Positions 33,171-46,700 of a stretch of DNA of 64,000 nt are shown here, piece by piece; positions within the stretch are counted from its first letter, which is position 1, and every line of letters starts with the position of its first letter. Source of the DNA: Undaria pinnatifida (lineage: Eukaryota; Sar; Phaeophyceae; Laminariales; Alariaceae); assembly GCA_012845835.1 (NCBI GenBank), contig JABAKD010000002.1, positions 15,261,129 through 15,325,128 of the forward strand, written 5' to 3'. The notes under the pieces are model-generated. The model was not told the DNA's origin. It did no database searches and saw only the letters and a program-made list of their open reading frames with translations. Position numbers and translations under genes: made by a program.

Positions 33171-36100
33171 CTGACAGCAAAATAAGTAAAGAAATAACGG
33201 GTATAGCGTTGCGGTTAGGGTGTGTGTGATGTCGTGCATGGCCGTAGTCCTTAGGGCCATAGGGCCATACATAGACTCGCATCCCTACAATGCCGGGGTC
33301 GAAAAATATATATGGGGGGGGGGGCTTATTGTCTTGCATGGGGGGGGGGGAGTGTAAGCGTAATTATAGGGTTAGAAAATCGGAGAAGGGGGGAGGGGGG
33401 GGGAGGAAGTAGTGCAAGGTAGTGTAAGATAGTGTCACCCAAGCTTCGGGATAGGGACAGGGATGGTACAGGGTTACAACCTCGGAGGAGGGAGGGAGGG
33501 GGCGCGGGGGGTGGGGTAGTTACAAAATGTTACATAATATGATGCGTGGTCGTAGCCGTATGATCGTAGACCTTTGCATCTGTACATTGCTGGGCCGCAG
33601 CACGTCGGGTTTTCACCGATCACGCAGACATTGCGTGCGCCAAGCGCGAAGCGCCGTGGGGGGGGGGTATGGAGGGAGTGAGGGCGGAAGGGTATAGAGG
33701 GAGCAAGGGAACGGCATAATTAGGGGTAAGGTTACGGGGCGGAAGGTTGGTCGGTCTGCCTCGTCTTGTGCTGAGAGACTCAAGATACAAGATACCCTGG
33801 TACCAAACAATTGGCCCGTTCCACCTTGATTTGCGCAGTTGTGCATACAGCTTGACTTGTGCTGGCAGTGTGTCTATTTTGTCATACAGCCCCCGCGACA
33901 CTAACACGAGACTCTCAACGCCGCGCAGCCAACCCCCGCCGAAAAATACAGGTCGTTTTCGCTCAGTCAAATCCTGTTCGCCTATTCGTCGTTCAAGACT
34001 TCAACTCTTCTCTTTTTAGACCTGCACGCCCGTGAGGGCGAAAGGGTTAGAGGGAGCAAGGGAACGGTATAATTAGGGGTAAGGTTACGGGGCGGAAGGT
34101 TGGTCGGTCTGCCTCGTCCTCTGTTGAGAGACTCAAGATACAAGATACCCTGGTACCAAACAATTGGCCCGTTTCACCGTGATTTGCGCAGTTGTGCATA
34201 CAGCTTGACTTGTGCTGGCAGTGTGTTTATTTTGTCATACAGCCCCCGCTACACTAACACGAGACTCTCAACGCCGCGCAACCAACCCCCGCTGAAAAAT
34301 ACAGGTCGTTTTCGCTCAGTCAAATCCTGCTCGCCTATTCGTCGTTCAAGACTTCAACTCTTCTCTTTTTAGACCTGCACGCCCGTTTCGGAGAAAGCTA
34401 CCTCACTTGGAATTAGACTAGTACCTCAGTACGAGATACGAGGTATGTCTTTTCTGTGTAATGCAGTAGTAAAAGGGATATATGGAAAATAGAAAATCCC
34501 ATGGGCGACTGCAGCGATTGGATCGATTGGAAGCACCACCGGCCCGGCAGCAAAAAGTAGGCGCAACCATCGTATACAAAACTCGAGGCAACTCGCAAAC
34601 ATTCCACTGGTGTATGGATGGTCTACTTTGAAAAAAAATATCTTTTACGATCACAACCCTTATCAACAGTCAAGCAAGGCGGTCGCTGGTATATTGTTGC
34701 AGGTACCAGGGTACACGACTGCATGTTGCATGTTGCTCGTATTGGGTTATTAATAGGGTAAAGGGCAGGCCGATAGTATGTTTAAGGTGTAGTGGCTTTA
34801 ATGGTTAGTCTCGCATAATCTTGTACGGTGACATCGGAAGGCATCTGAAACTGGAGGCGACCGGCAAACGCACCACTGATGCATGGATGCTATCTACAAT
34901 GACGGTATGGATAGTAGTAATAATATTAGTATTATGGGTCGCAGGTACACTTTCTACCGTTACGTAGATAGATCTTTTCGTGAAGATTTGTATGAACGGT
35001 AGCCGTTCCAGAGGTGTTGGACATCGTGTCTTGTACTAAAAGTGGTCGTGGAGTCTCCGTAGATTCTGGTGACAGAGAGGCGGGTGATCACGTTTCTCGC
35101 TGACAAGTACTCACTGTCGACTCCCTGTTTTGCCTACGAAGCACCTCTCGTCGCCTCGAGGCACTTCTATCGTTACCGTCGCTTGGTTCGCCGTCGAACC
35201 TTGCCCCAACCTGGCGTGTTCTCCACGCTACGAAAGATAAGAAGAGAAGTTGTTTTAAGTCGCGAGTCGAACCTGGGTTGCCCTAAACCCTCAGTATTAC
35301 TAGTATACTAGTAGCATGCTAATGAAGGCGACGCATGCAACGGTGGTGGTAGTAATAGTAGTATTAGTAGTAATAGCAATATTAGTAGTAATAATAGAAA
35401 TAGTAGTAAAAAATAGTACCGTATCCCAACGAGATTGCGGTGTAGTTGGTTTAGTTGGTTTAGCTAATCAACCCCGCTAGACAGGAACAATTTGGCTAAA
35501 AACTGCTACACTTAGTACTTAGTACTTAGTATACCCCCATCGCGCAGGTAATCTTGTAGTATTAGTAGTGGAGTATGGTGTATGGTGCATGCCAACATCC
35601 GGTTACGGTTAGGGTTAGAGTTAGCCTCACATTATCTTGGAAGATGTATGGTGTATGATGTATGGTGTATGATGTATGGTGTATGATGTATGGTGTATGA
35701 TGTATGGTGTATGAAAAATGCCGGGTGAGGGCTAGCATTAGGCTGGCATTGTCATTTACTTCAATGCTCATACTTACAACTATCCGCTGGGGTTGGGCTG
35801 ACATACGACGAAGGAGGAGGGCGACTGGCCGTCGACGGGCGGGGAAGAGACGGATTGAACTCTCCCTGAACGAGAAATTTTGTTTTTAAGATCAGCACCG
35901 CAAACTGCGTGGAGCAATTTGTTTTTTTTGGACGGGGGAGAAGGGGAACCGACTGGAATTGAGTGTGAACGAGAGCAAGTGCGAAGGAGCTGGCCGAGTG
36001 AGCTAAGGCGATGAGGCGGCCACGGAGAACCACAGCAGGAGGATGGCACACGGAGACCCACGACCGGCACGCACATCATCATCATGAGAGCAGCGATCGT

Positions 36101-39100
36101 CTTTTTTTCAAGGGTTATTTTTACGAGGCAGTAGTACAACATGTTACTTACGTCACTGAGTTTTGCAGAGTTTGTAGAAGAGTTGTGTACCCTTCACGGG
36201 GAACGACCCGCCGCAATTTTCAATTTTCAGGCACGGGCGTCGTAGCTGCGCTGCAACCTGTCAAATGACTCGGGAAGGAGGGGCGATCATTGACATCTGT
36301 ACTGTGGTTTTTGGTTCCATTGCTCTTGTTTCACTGCATGCCCGCGGGTCGTCACTCTGACAGCACTCCAGACAGCAGGCGCGTTCGTCTATACTCACGA
36401 TTACCGTGCGGTTCGTACGGTGCAGGCAGCCCAACCGCTGTAGTTTGTAGCCGCGAGTTGGTTAGTTGTGGGGACGGGGGAACTCTATGGTGTAGTTGAG
36501 TGGATACCCGCGGCCAAGTGAGTTCAGTTTGCACATTTGACCTTTTCACTTGTGCGCCTTTTTCCGTATCGTGCGTTTTTAGGCGGGAAAGCGTAGTATT
36601 TCCCTGACGAATTTTGATTTCACTTGGTTTTTCGGATCTTCCCAGGGCTCCAGCACCTTTGTGTGACCACGGACTCTAGATTTTTGACAAGAGTTAATGT
36701 GAGAAAACAACAACATACATACATATCAGGTATAAATATGATAATTCTTTTTGGGGGGGATTCGGTCAGGAGTTTTTTTCGTCTCGGCCTTAGTATGCGA
36801 TTCTCGGAACTGCAATTCTCGGTCAAATAGCTTCGTTCGAGCGCCGTTTTCAGGGGACGGCCTCAATGCCCCTCGCCCTGCCGTATCCGTTCCGCACCTC
36901 GACGTGAACGCGGATAGACGCCAAGCGAGACAAGCCAGAACTGCGTTTTCTTTTTGTATTTTGGGCGGTGTACGCCCGAGCTATTCTTGGATCTTGGCAT
37001 ATGTAGAGCTTAAACGAAAAAATAAGGGACAATATTTCCAAATTGGCATCATTTCCAAATTGGCAGCAAAATTTCTTCCCGACGATGTTTTTTTCATGGC
37101 CGCCTCGAAGCGCTTGCCCTATCGTAGCTACTACTGCTGTGTGTCGTTTCCTTTCGGCTCAGTGGGTATAGTGCTATACAACCAACGAAGAATGTGTCGT
37201 GAGTACGATTGTCACCCAGATCATATTTGGTATTCAGGAGCGTGCGCGCTGGAGACGTTATGAATGGTTATGATAGTTGTTAGTGTTCTCCTGAGGACTA
37301 CTAACTGTAGTACGTGGAGAGCGGATAGCTCCGGAAATCGCTCTTACGAAGTCGGTGATAATTATTTAACGAACTCGAAAACATGTTTGGTTGGTTTTTT
37401 GCATAACCCTCTCACTGTTGTGAGTGTTACTGAGTCACATGACAGTGGGTAGTGCTATGTGTCGTGAGTTCGATTATCATCGACTTTGTATTTGTCTTTT
37501 TCAAGCGTGCGCGCTGACGACATTATGAATGGTTATGTAGTAGCACTACCCACTGAGCTACTGAGTCAGGTGATAAGTAGCTCAGTGGGCAGTGCTGTAG
37601 GATTTCTCGGTCAAATCACTTTGTTCGAAGGACACCGTCCAATCGAGAAGCGCGCAAATTCTTGTATTTTGAACGGTACCCTCCAGTTATTCTTCGGATC
37701 TTAATGTATGGAGAGGTTGATAAAATAAAACTTGGCGAGACATTATTTCCAAATTGGCGTCATATCTTGTCCCGAAACAAGCAATAATATTGCTGTAAAA
37801 AAATCCCCACGGTACTGCGGTAGGGATCATAGAAGTGCATTTGTTTATTCAATTTCGGTAGGTACACGTGCATACATACATGGATATAGACGTGGCAAGC
37901 GCACGCATTACGAAACGAGGAGGAGGAGGTAGTAGTGATCACGATTATTGCGCCAGAAAAAGCCACACAGCAGCATTGCGAGTGGCTGCGTCCCCGGGGC
38001 CTCGAGGGTTGTATGTTACAAGTTCCTTCTCCTGTTGTTAAGCTGCGCCACGCGAAGGTGGTAGTAATAAAACAGTATCCACGGAAGAAACCAGTGGTGG
38101 CATGCATTCGTCCCGGTATCGCATTGTTTGGTGTTTTTTTCCCCCGAGAAGACTCTATGGAGAAATATATAGGCGGTGTGTAGATGGCGTGCTTTGTTGT
38201 TGCTGTGGTCCCTGACTCCGTTGCTGTGGTCGTTTGCTGGTCAAGTGCAAGCGGTCGTGTTGGTACGTAACTGACAAATAAGTTTGTGTTGCTTCGTACT
38301 TGACGTGCTCCTTGCTGCCGATTGCTGATTGATCATCTCTTCTAGTGAGTTTTTGTTTTTTGTCACCCGTGACTTTTACTTTCCAGCTTCTGGACATACA
38401 AGCCGTGGTCACAGGTGTCGTCCTTCCCTTCCCCCCCTCGATTATTGCCTTCATTTTTTTTGGCGCATAGGGTTCAGCACCCACTGATCGTCGATTGTTC
38501 ATTGAGTGCTGCTAACTCACGCTTTAAAGGCTTTCCGCAAGTCAATTAGTGCACAAGAAAAAGTCCCACGAAAAATTATACGAGTACGCACTGATCCGAA
38601 CTCACGAAGCTGACCTATACCAGGCTCGAGGATAACCTGATACGCCACCGGGGCAGTGAGTAATATAGAGCCGGTCGCCCCGGTGGTCTACTGGGGTTAG
38701 ACTCGAATACTACTACTATTAATACTAGCGTTGGTCCTTGAGTTAAATAACCACCGTTGTGAGCTTTGTTGGCTTTATTTATTTGCAGAAATAAATGGGG
38801 GGAAAAAGGATCAACTAAGTGCTGAAATCGCCAAGCAGCGTGGGTAGGTACAATTCGACGCGAATCGTGAAGGGATGAAAATGCTGAATTCTTCTCGCGG
38901 TAAAAATTAGGGCATGTACCATAGCGGGGAGGGGGGAGGGGAGTCCGCTATATGACCCCGGATCTGAGTTATACTACTGGGAGGGCGAGAGTAGTGCGAG
39001 CATCACAATAAATGGGATGAGAAAAATACAAGAAGTGAAGTGTATTACTGTTTCTGTAATAACACGATACCCAAGCAAGTTGCACCCATCGACTCGATCT

Positions 39101-42100
39101 GGACTGACTGCTGTATTGTGCAAGTGGTCCATGTACAACGTCTCTAATCACAGGCCAGTATGAGATGATAGTCATTGAACTTGCTGAACTTCTTAGTGAG
39201 TGGTGGTTTTCTTTATCCACGAACCCCGGCCGAGCCAATCAATCCAAGGTTGGGCTACACTGTGCGGGGTGGTATCGAGGCAGGGGGTCATATGAAATGT
39301 CCGCGTACCGCGGGGTTGGGGTATCCGAATAAAAATTCAGCAGTAGAGCGAGTTGCCCCATTTTTTTCTGGTTGAAAATGCCTTGAAGGATTTCTGAACC
39401 AGGGTTGGACCCTGTTCTGTGGTGCTGGCGTTGTATACGAACCTCAGCTAGCTAAGCTTCCACACCGTGCGGTGTAGTGTCGACCCGGGAGAAGTCGGTT
39501 TTCGTCCCCGGTATGTTGGAGTTGATGGGGTATGGAAGGATTTCTGGAACTGCGGTGAAGCCCTGTTCTCATCGGGTGCGTCGGAACGCCCCCCGCCCGT
39601 TTGCTGGTCTATCTTCTCCCCGGATGTATCTGGCTCTACGAGCTGCACAGCCAATCAAAGATAAGCCAATGTAAATAGAGTATTGTCGCACCATCATGCG
39701 GGGCTGTGTCGACCCGCGGGAGAAATCGGTTATTGTCTCCGGTTTGTCAGGATTTCTGAAACGGGCACAGGGCTCTATATCCTCCCAATGTGGCGCTGCC
39801 CTTATGTCCAAGCCCCAGCTAATCAGCGGTAAGTGAATACGGTTGGGGTTCCACGTCGTGCAGAGTAGTGTCGACACGGTAGGTCATCGTTATTGTTCCC
39901 GCGTTTTTGGAGCTGTAGAGATTCGGGGGATTCATGAATCGGGGATGGGACCCTATCTTCCCCGTGTGCGACGGAAATGCCCCCCATTGATGGGCCTTTA
40001 TTCCCCTAGACGGCGCTGTGGAGCTCGAACCAATTAGCGATTTTAGCCAACGGAGTTGGGGTTTCCACATCGTAAGGAGCGGTGATGACCCGGGAGAACT
40101 CGGCTTTATTTCTCGGTTTGTCTAACTTCTAGAGATATAGAATGACCGGACCTGGGATGGGACCCTATCGTCCCTGGGTGGAGCTGGCTCGATATTATAC
40201 GACCCCCAGCCAATCAGAGATCGGCCGGTCGGTAGGGTTGGGGATTATTTCCACACTGTGGGGGGAGGTATCAATCCTGGTGATATCCGTGTTCATTCCC
40301 GGGATGTCGGAGTTGTATATGTATATGTGGATGAATTATGATCCTGGGATGAGACCCTATCGTCCCCAGATGACGGTTATTTTATGTACGATCTCCGGCC
40401 AATGAGCGACCAGCGGTCAGACAAAAACGCCATACCAGGTAAAATATGCGTTTTTTTGTTGTTTCAAACTCGAGCCCGAAATCCTCAACTGCTAAATTCT
40501 TAGTGCAGTGCTATCGCGTAGTACTACTACTCTATCTACCAGATAGCAACAAGTAGCAGCATTGTAATGCCATTCGAGGAATTGAATGACGAAGGCAGCG
40601 GCACCGTGTTTCACGCCTAGAAGACCGTCAGCAAGTCTCTCCACGATCAGACTATACACACAGACAGTCGATCTGCGAGCCTGGTATCTAGATACTATCA
40701 TGCATGGTGTAGCAGAGGCTGGCCCAGTGCGCGCCTCTCAGTGGCTACGTGCAGAACATGCAGCATACATGGCCACCCCCTTGCTGGCCCTGGATGCTTG
40801 GTTGAGACAAAACATCATGAAACGCACTCGAAACGTCTTCGTGGCCAGACGAGAGGGTCAGTCTGCGTGGGCTCGGATTTATCCGATCGAAATATGATGA
40901 AGGTCGGAATCGGGTTCACGCAAGAAACGGCAGAAGAGGCAAGTAGTCCACCGTTAGTCTATATCGATCTCTTGTCATTACTTTACATTCTACATGTGTA
41001 GACTATGTGTTGTGTGGTATCGGTTTTTTAATCTGCATCGAATATTGAATCGAACAAGTCGAAGTGCTGCCCTGCCCTACCCATGCGGAGCCCTTGTATT
41101 CTTAGATATGTTGTATGGTGATATCTTGTTTGTGATATATTGTATGGTGATATCTTGTATGGTGATATCTTGTATGCTGATATCTTGTATGCTGATATCT
41201 TGTATGGTGATATCTTGTTTGTGATATCTTGTATGGTGATATCTTGTATGGTGATATCTTGTATGGTGAAATGGGCTAGGCTCACAAGGTTAGGGCTGAA
41301 GATTAGGGCTAGGCTCACATGATGTTCTCAGGTTATATGGGGGCAAGGCTAGGGTTAGGTTTAATAGATGGCATAATATGACATAATCTCCTGCGGCGGT
41401 ATCGGGTTAGGGTTAGGCTTACATAATCGTCGACGGTGATGTCGTGTCCGGCCAGCATGATGAGTACGATAGCTCGAGCAAACAGGCACACGGCAACAGA
41501 CCCTGTCACCGCCCCCACGTGGCAGACCCGGCGTCGGCGAGTAGGCAGCTCGATTGGAACCAGCCTGTGCCGATTAAGGTTGAAGTTGGGGGTAGGCATA
41601 GCAGCATAGTACAACAGGTCAAGGTTGGGGTTATGGTTAGGGCTAAGCACAACAGACGAAAAACTTCAAAACACACGTGGGGGGGGGGAGGGCCATCTGG
41701 AGGTCAGCAGCCCATGCCATAGCATACATTTCACGAATGTATCTCTGCTCGGTTTCTACTCATGTGGGGGGGGGAAGGGCCAGAAAGTTATGCCATGTAA
41801 TATTTTTCACCAACTTTTCTCTGTTCTGTCTCTACTTGCAGTAGTGTCTACTGCAAATGCCGTCCGTGGTCGTTACAAACGAAGAGCAGTCACTAGTACA
41901 CCAACCACTAGTAGAGCAATCACGCACAGTGACATACCTGCAGTAAGCGAACGGTAACAGATCCATCGCCGTCACATGACTCACATAACAATTTTACATG
42001 TACACCACGTTAGAACTACAAGCGCTTAATCCCACGTTACCTTAATTTCACATTGCCTTAACTCAGCATGGCCATAATTCTTCGTCACGTGAATTGTACA

Positions 42101-43699
42101 TACCTCCATCCTACACAACTTCAATTCTGTGTGCCTTATTCCTCGATCACCTTATTTCTACATTACTCGAATTTAACATAATCTTAACACTGCGCTACCT
42201 CAAGTCTACTGGTACAATTTCTTATTTCCACATCCCCTTACTTCTGCAGCATATGCCCTTATTTCTACGTCTCCTTAATACTACATGACCTTAATCCTAC
42301 ATTACATTTTAATTCTGCGCATCCTCACTCCTACATTACCTAAAATAAATGTAAATACTTAAACACCAATGTATACCGTACAGGTGAACATGTCTTAATT
42401 CAGCGACGGCGTAGTGAGCAGACCTAATCATCAGGGCGGCAATACCCCGGTATGTACACGCCTCCAAACAACCAGAAGGCCACTACACTTAGGTCTGGCC
42501 TTAATTCTACACTGCCGTACGTCATTACTACTATATTTCTACACTAATCTTACGTAGTACACTGCCTTAATTCTCCAATACTGTAAGTGAACAACACTCT
42601 CCTTCTATATCACTTTAGTTAATTCTGAATTACTGTCAAGTCAACAATACACACCTTAATTCAACGACCGCGTAGTGAGCAGACGTAATCATGAGGGTGG
42701 CAGCCACGATGTATACCCCGGCTTCCACAAACGCTGTCCAACTATTCACAACATCATCTGCCATGGCAGTCAACGAAAAGGGGGAGCAGTTAGCACGTGC
42801 GGAGGGCGCGCCGGGTAGCGCTGTGTTGTCAATGCAAGGCAGTTAGCTTGACACGACACACATTGTGAAATGCAACATACAGTGGTTAAATTGACCCGAC
42901 ACATGTCGCATATTACACCAAAATATGTGCAAGTACGGTGAGTTTAACCCTTATTTCTACGAGTACTCATCTGCCGGAGGATAAAACCCACAACGATGTA
43001 CTGCACGCCAGGAAACGGTTGTTCTACATACTCCAAGTTTTTTCGTCGAGTGTTGCTACTACTGTTAGGGGGGAAGACAGTGACCAGTGACCAGTGACCA
43101 ACAAAGCAATGAACATACTGTGGTAGTAATGTAATCAACATGCAAACATGCTTAGGAGTAGTAAAAAGGGGGGAATATATAATACTTCGTATGTACCAGT
43201 AGGTTTTTGTGTATATTGTGGGTTCTACTGTTCTGATTGCTATGGCCATCGTATGGCACGATCTTCTTCATGGCCCCGTCAACCACCCTACTCCTGTCTG
43301 GCACCCTAGTCCCACGGCAACCAAAATCCCATCTAGTCTGAGCCCCTCCAAACTGACCCCCGGACTATACCGTATAGATTGCTGACGGAAGGGCTGAGAG
43401 TGGTTCGACTGGTCGGTCACAGCCGAAAAAACATTTGCCTCCCTCCCCTACGACCCGCGTATTCATGTATATCCAGTACAGTAGAGTACAGTAAGGGTTC
43501 CCCAGTAAGGCGGTATCCCGATACAAGGCGGTCATCATTGCTTAGCGCGATTGGCAACAGGGCAATGCACTCAGAAACTGGAATGAATACGGCGGCTTCC
43601 CCCAACAACGCGGTTATGTTGTTCTCTATACTCTATACCACACCACCGCTCTACTGGGGGGACCCTATACTACTAATACTACTAATACTAATACCACTG

Positions 43700-43732
<33 letters not shown>

Positions 43733-46700
43733 ATGTATGGCTTTACTGCCGCAGGACAGCATGACGGGCACTGAAGGCTATTGGGCGGTATGAAGAAACG
43801 CCAATAGGATTTGTCAGGAGTCAGGAGTACCGAGCTGCACCAACAAAAAAGCAAAACGACCCACGGCTGGCGCGTTAGCCTGGCTTTCCTTGTTATGCGA
43901 AGCCATGCGCCACACACGTCATCTCGGAGGTGGTCGCGATCATCGTGCCCTACCACACCTTACCAACTTACGGGACAAAAGGTATGAGTGAATTGCGTCA
44001 AGTATGGCATGTGTGACAAAATACTATAATGACACCTCACCTCCATCTTTCCACACGAGATACTGCAGCAGCGTCACGATAATAGCAGCGACGAACACGA
44101 TGAGGCTCGACGACCGCTGCACGGCTGGTGCGATCTTCAAAATCAACGGCGTTCTTCCTCGGGGCCTGGGGGATCAATATCAATATCAAGATCAACATCA
44201 GCATCAAGATCAGCACCAAGAAAAAAACAACAACGACAAAGACAAAAGATGAGCGTAAAGACAAACAGGTAACTATAAATAATAAAAATCAGCAAGATAA
44301 ACAAAAATGAAAGTATCAACATGAACATCAATATATATATCAATACCAAGGTTAAGGCGTGCAGTCGGCCGGGCGAACAGAGTGGAAGCGGTAGCAATAA
44401 GTCACATGATAAGTCACATAGGACAAGTCAGATGATACGTCACATGATATGTCACATGCACTCCACATCGGACAGTTCTTGGTCGGGCATGAAGCCTTAG
44501 GATTAGGGTTAGCGAAAGGGCAGCAGTGCCACGCACACCGTGGCCAGTCCGTTTAAAGCACTTATGTATGTACTTTAAAAAGGATAGACGACAGAAAGCG
44601 GTATGCCGCAACCATTTCACGCCACCGTGCGGTACAGCAGAATACACCTAGATTTTTTACCCCGATCCGCGACGCTGATTGGTCAACTCAGCCTCGTACC
44701 GGTTTTTGACACCAACTCCTTGCGATACATCGTACCGGGGCTTTTCAGCTCGGCCGTCACCGTTTTCTGACGTGACCATACCGCTTTCTGTCCGAAAATA
44801 TACCATGCGGACCGACTTTGCCCGAGGCTCTTCACGGCGCATAGCTTTTCAACTTCCGACCGAATCTCAGCCATGGACGCCACGGCATGTAGCATGCATA
44901 GATCTGCGCGCTTTCATATTTCGGATCCCTTCAGAGCGAACATTGCAACACCCCTTCGGCACACATCGCGAACCGCTGCTCAGCCATACATAGCTCGCAT
45001 ACCCCACGTACACGTATGAATGCATGGAGGGGAGAAGGCTGGGGCAAAGGGACAAAGAGGGAGTGACAGTCCCGCTAAACGCAGGCCACTCTCTTGGCCC
45101 ACACATGCACCCCATTACCACACCCGAGGAGGTGGGTAGCACTATGACTACGACTACGACAATAATACCATGTACAAGGCTATGACCATGACTATGACTA
45201 CGACTATGACTACGACTACGACTACATGTAGAAGGCTTTGTACAAGACTACGACATGTAATACACTCCCGACTTTTTCAAGGTCCACATTTCAACAGTCG
45301 AAAGCCGTTGTTTCGTAAATAACCAGCAGTGTATGACTACAGATGGCGCCACCACTCAATCAATAACCTATTTCTTTGCCCTAGGCTCGCTTCTTATTCT
45401 TATTCTTGTGTGTGGCATCTTTTTACAGGGTTTAGTGTATGGGTAGTGTATTATAGGTTTTTTTCCGGGCATATCAAATGAGCCCAAGTTCTTAACTACC
45501 AAGTGTAAGTGGTGGCGTCCTCTACATGTGTGGATTTTAACAGAATGCGGTGTGCGAACGCGCAAGGCGGACGTCATGGGGTGCATGTGTGGGGCAAGAG
45601 AGTGGCCTGCGTTTAACGGGACTGTCACTCCCTCTTTGTCCCTTTGCCCCAGCCTTTTCCCCTCCATGCATTCATACGTGTACGTGGGGTATGCGAGCTA
45701 TGTATGGCTGAGCAGCGGTTCGCGATGTGTGCCGAAGGGGTGTTGCAATGTTCGCTCTGAAGGGATCCGAAATATGAAAGCGCGCAGATCTATGCATGCT
45801 ACATGCCGTGGCGTCCATGGCTGAGATTCGGTCGGAAGTTGAAAAGCTATGCGCCGTGAAGAGCCTCGGGCAAAGTCGGTCCGCATGGTATATTTTCGGA
45901 CAGAAAGCGGTATGGTCACGTCAGAAAACGGTGACGGCCAACTGAAAAGCCCCGGTACGATGTATCGCAAGGAGTTGGTGTCAAAAACCGGTACGAGGCT
46001 GAGTTGACCAATCAACGTCGCGGATCGGGGTAAAAAATCTAGGTGTATTCTGCTGTACCGCACGGTGGCGTGGAATGGTTGCGGCATACCGCTTTCTGTC
46101 GTCTGCCCTTGAAAAAATGAAAAAATACACTTGAGCTGTGTGTGTGAAATCGACCAAAAAGGATTTTGATCAAAACTCTGCTTTGCAAGCTGCGTGTGAT
46201 ACTTCGATTATAACATCAAGCTATGGTCAACATAGCATGAGCAACGGATGCCCAACGGCACTAGTGTCACGAAACGCTCCATACGGTCCATACAGCATGA
46301 CCAACAACACCAACAATACCAAGGGCCCTAACTGCGCTCACCATACCATACAACACCATACCGTTCTATACCATATACCATATACTTGGAAGCAGCACGA
46401 TACCGCACAATAGAATACCACATTATACAATACCATACAATATCCCATATCCAACCGGGGTACTCGAAAACGGACTTAAGATGTATGCCAACTCGCTGAT
46501 CGCCTCGCCACGCCTTGTCACGCAAACGCTAACATATATACGATACCCAATCTCAGGGTAGAGCGGTAGGGAGAGAAGAGTGACAAGAGAGGTACGAAGA
46601 TAGGAATGGTAGGAGTGATACGAGTGATAAGAGTGATAACAGCGATAAGAGCGACAAGAACGGTATTCAGTAACAAGTTGCTTGTTCCGAGGGGCTCTTC

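Noticed and set aside
44037-44397. Hydrophobic minus-strand frames with many Leu/Ile/Val
   Set aside because: Most of this is a GATATT/GATGTT microsatellite read in frame. Only 44041-44165, in a different frame, belongs to the host gene.
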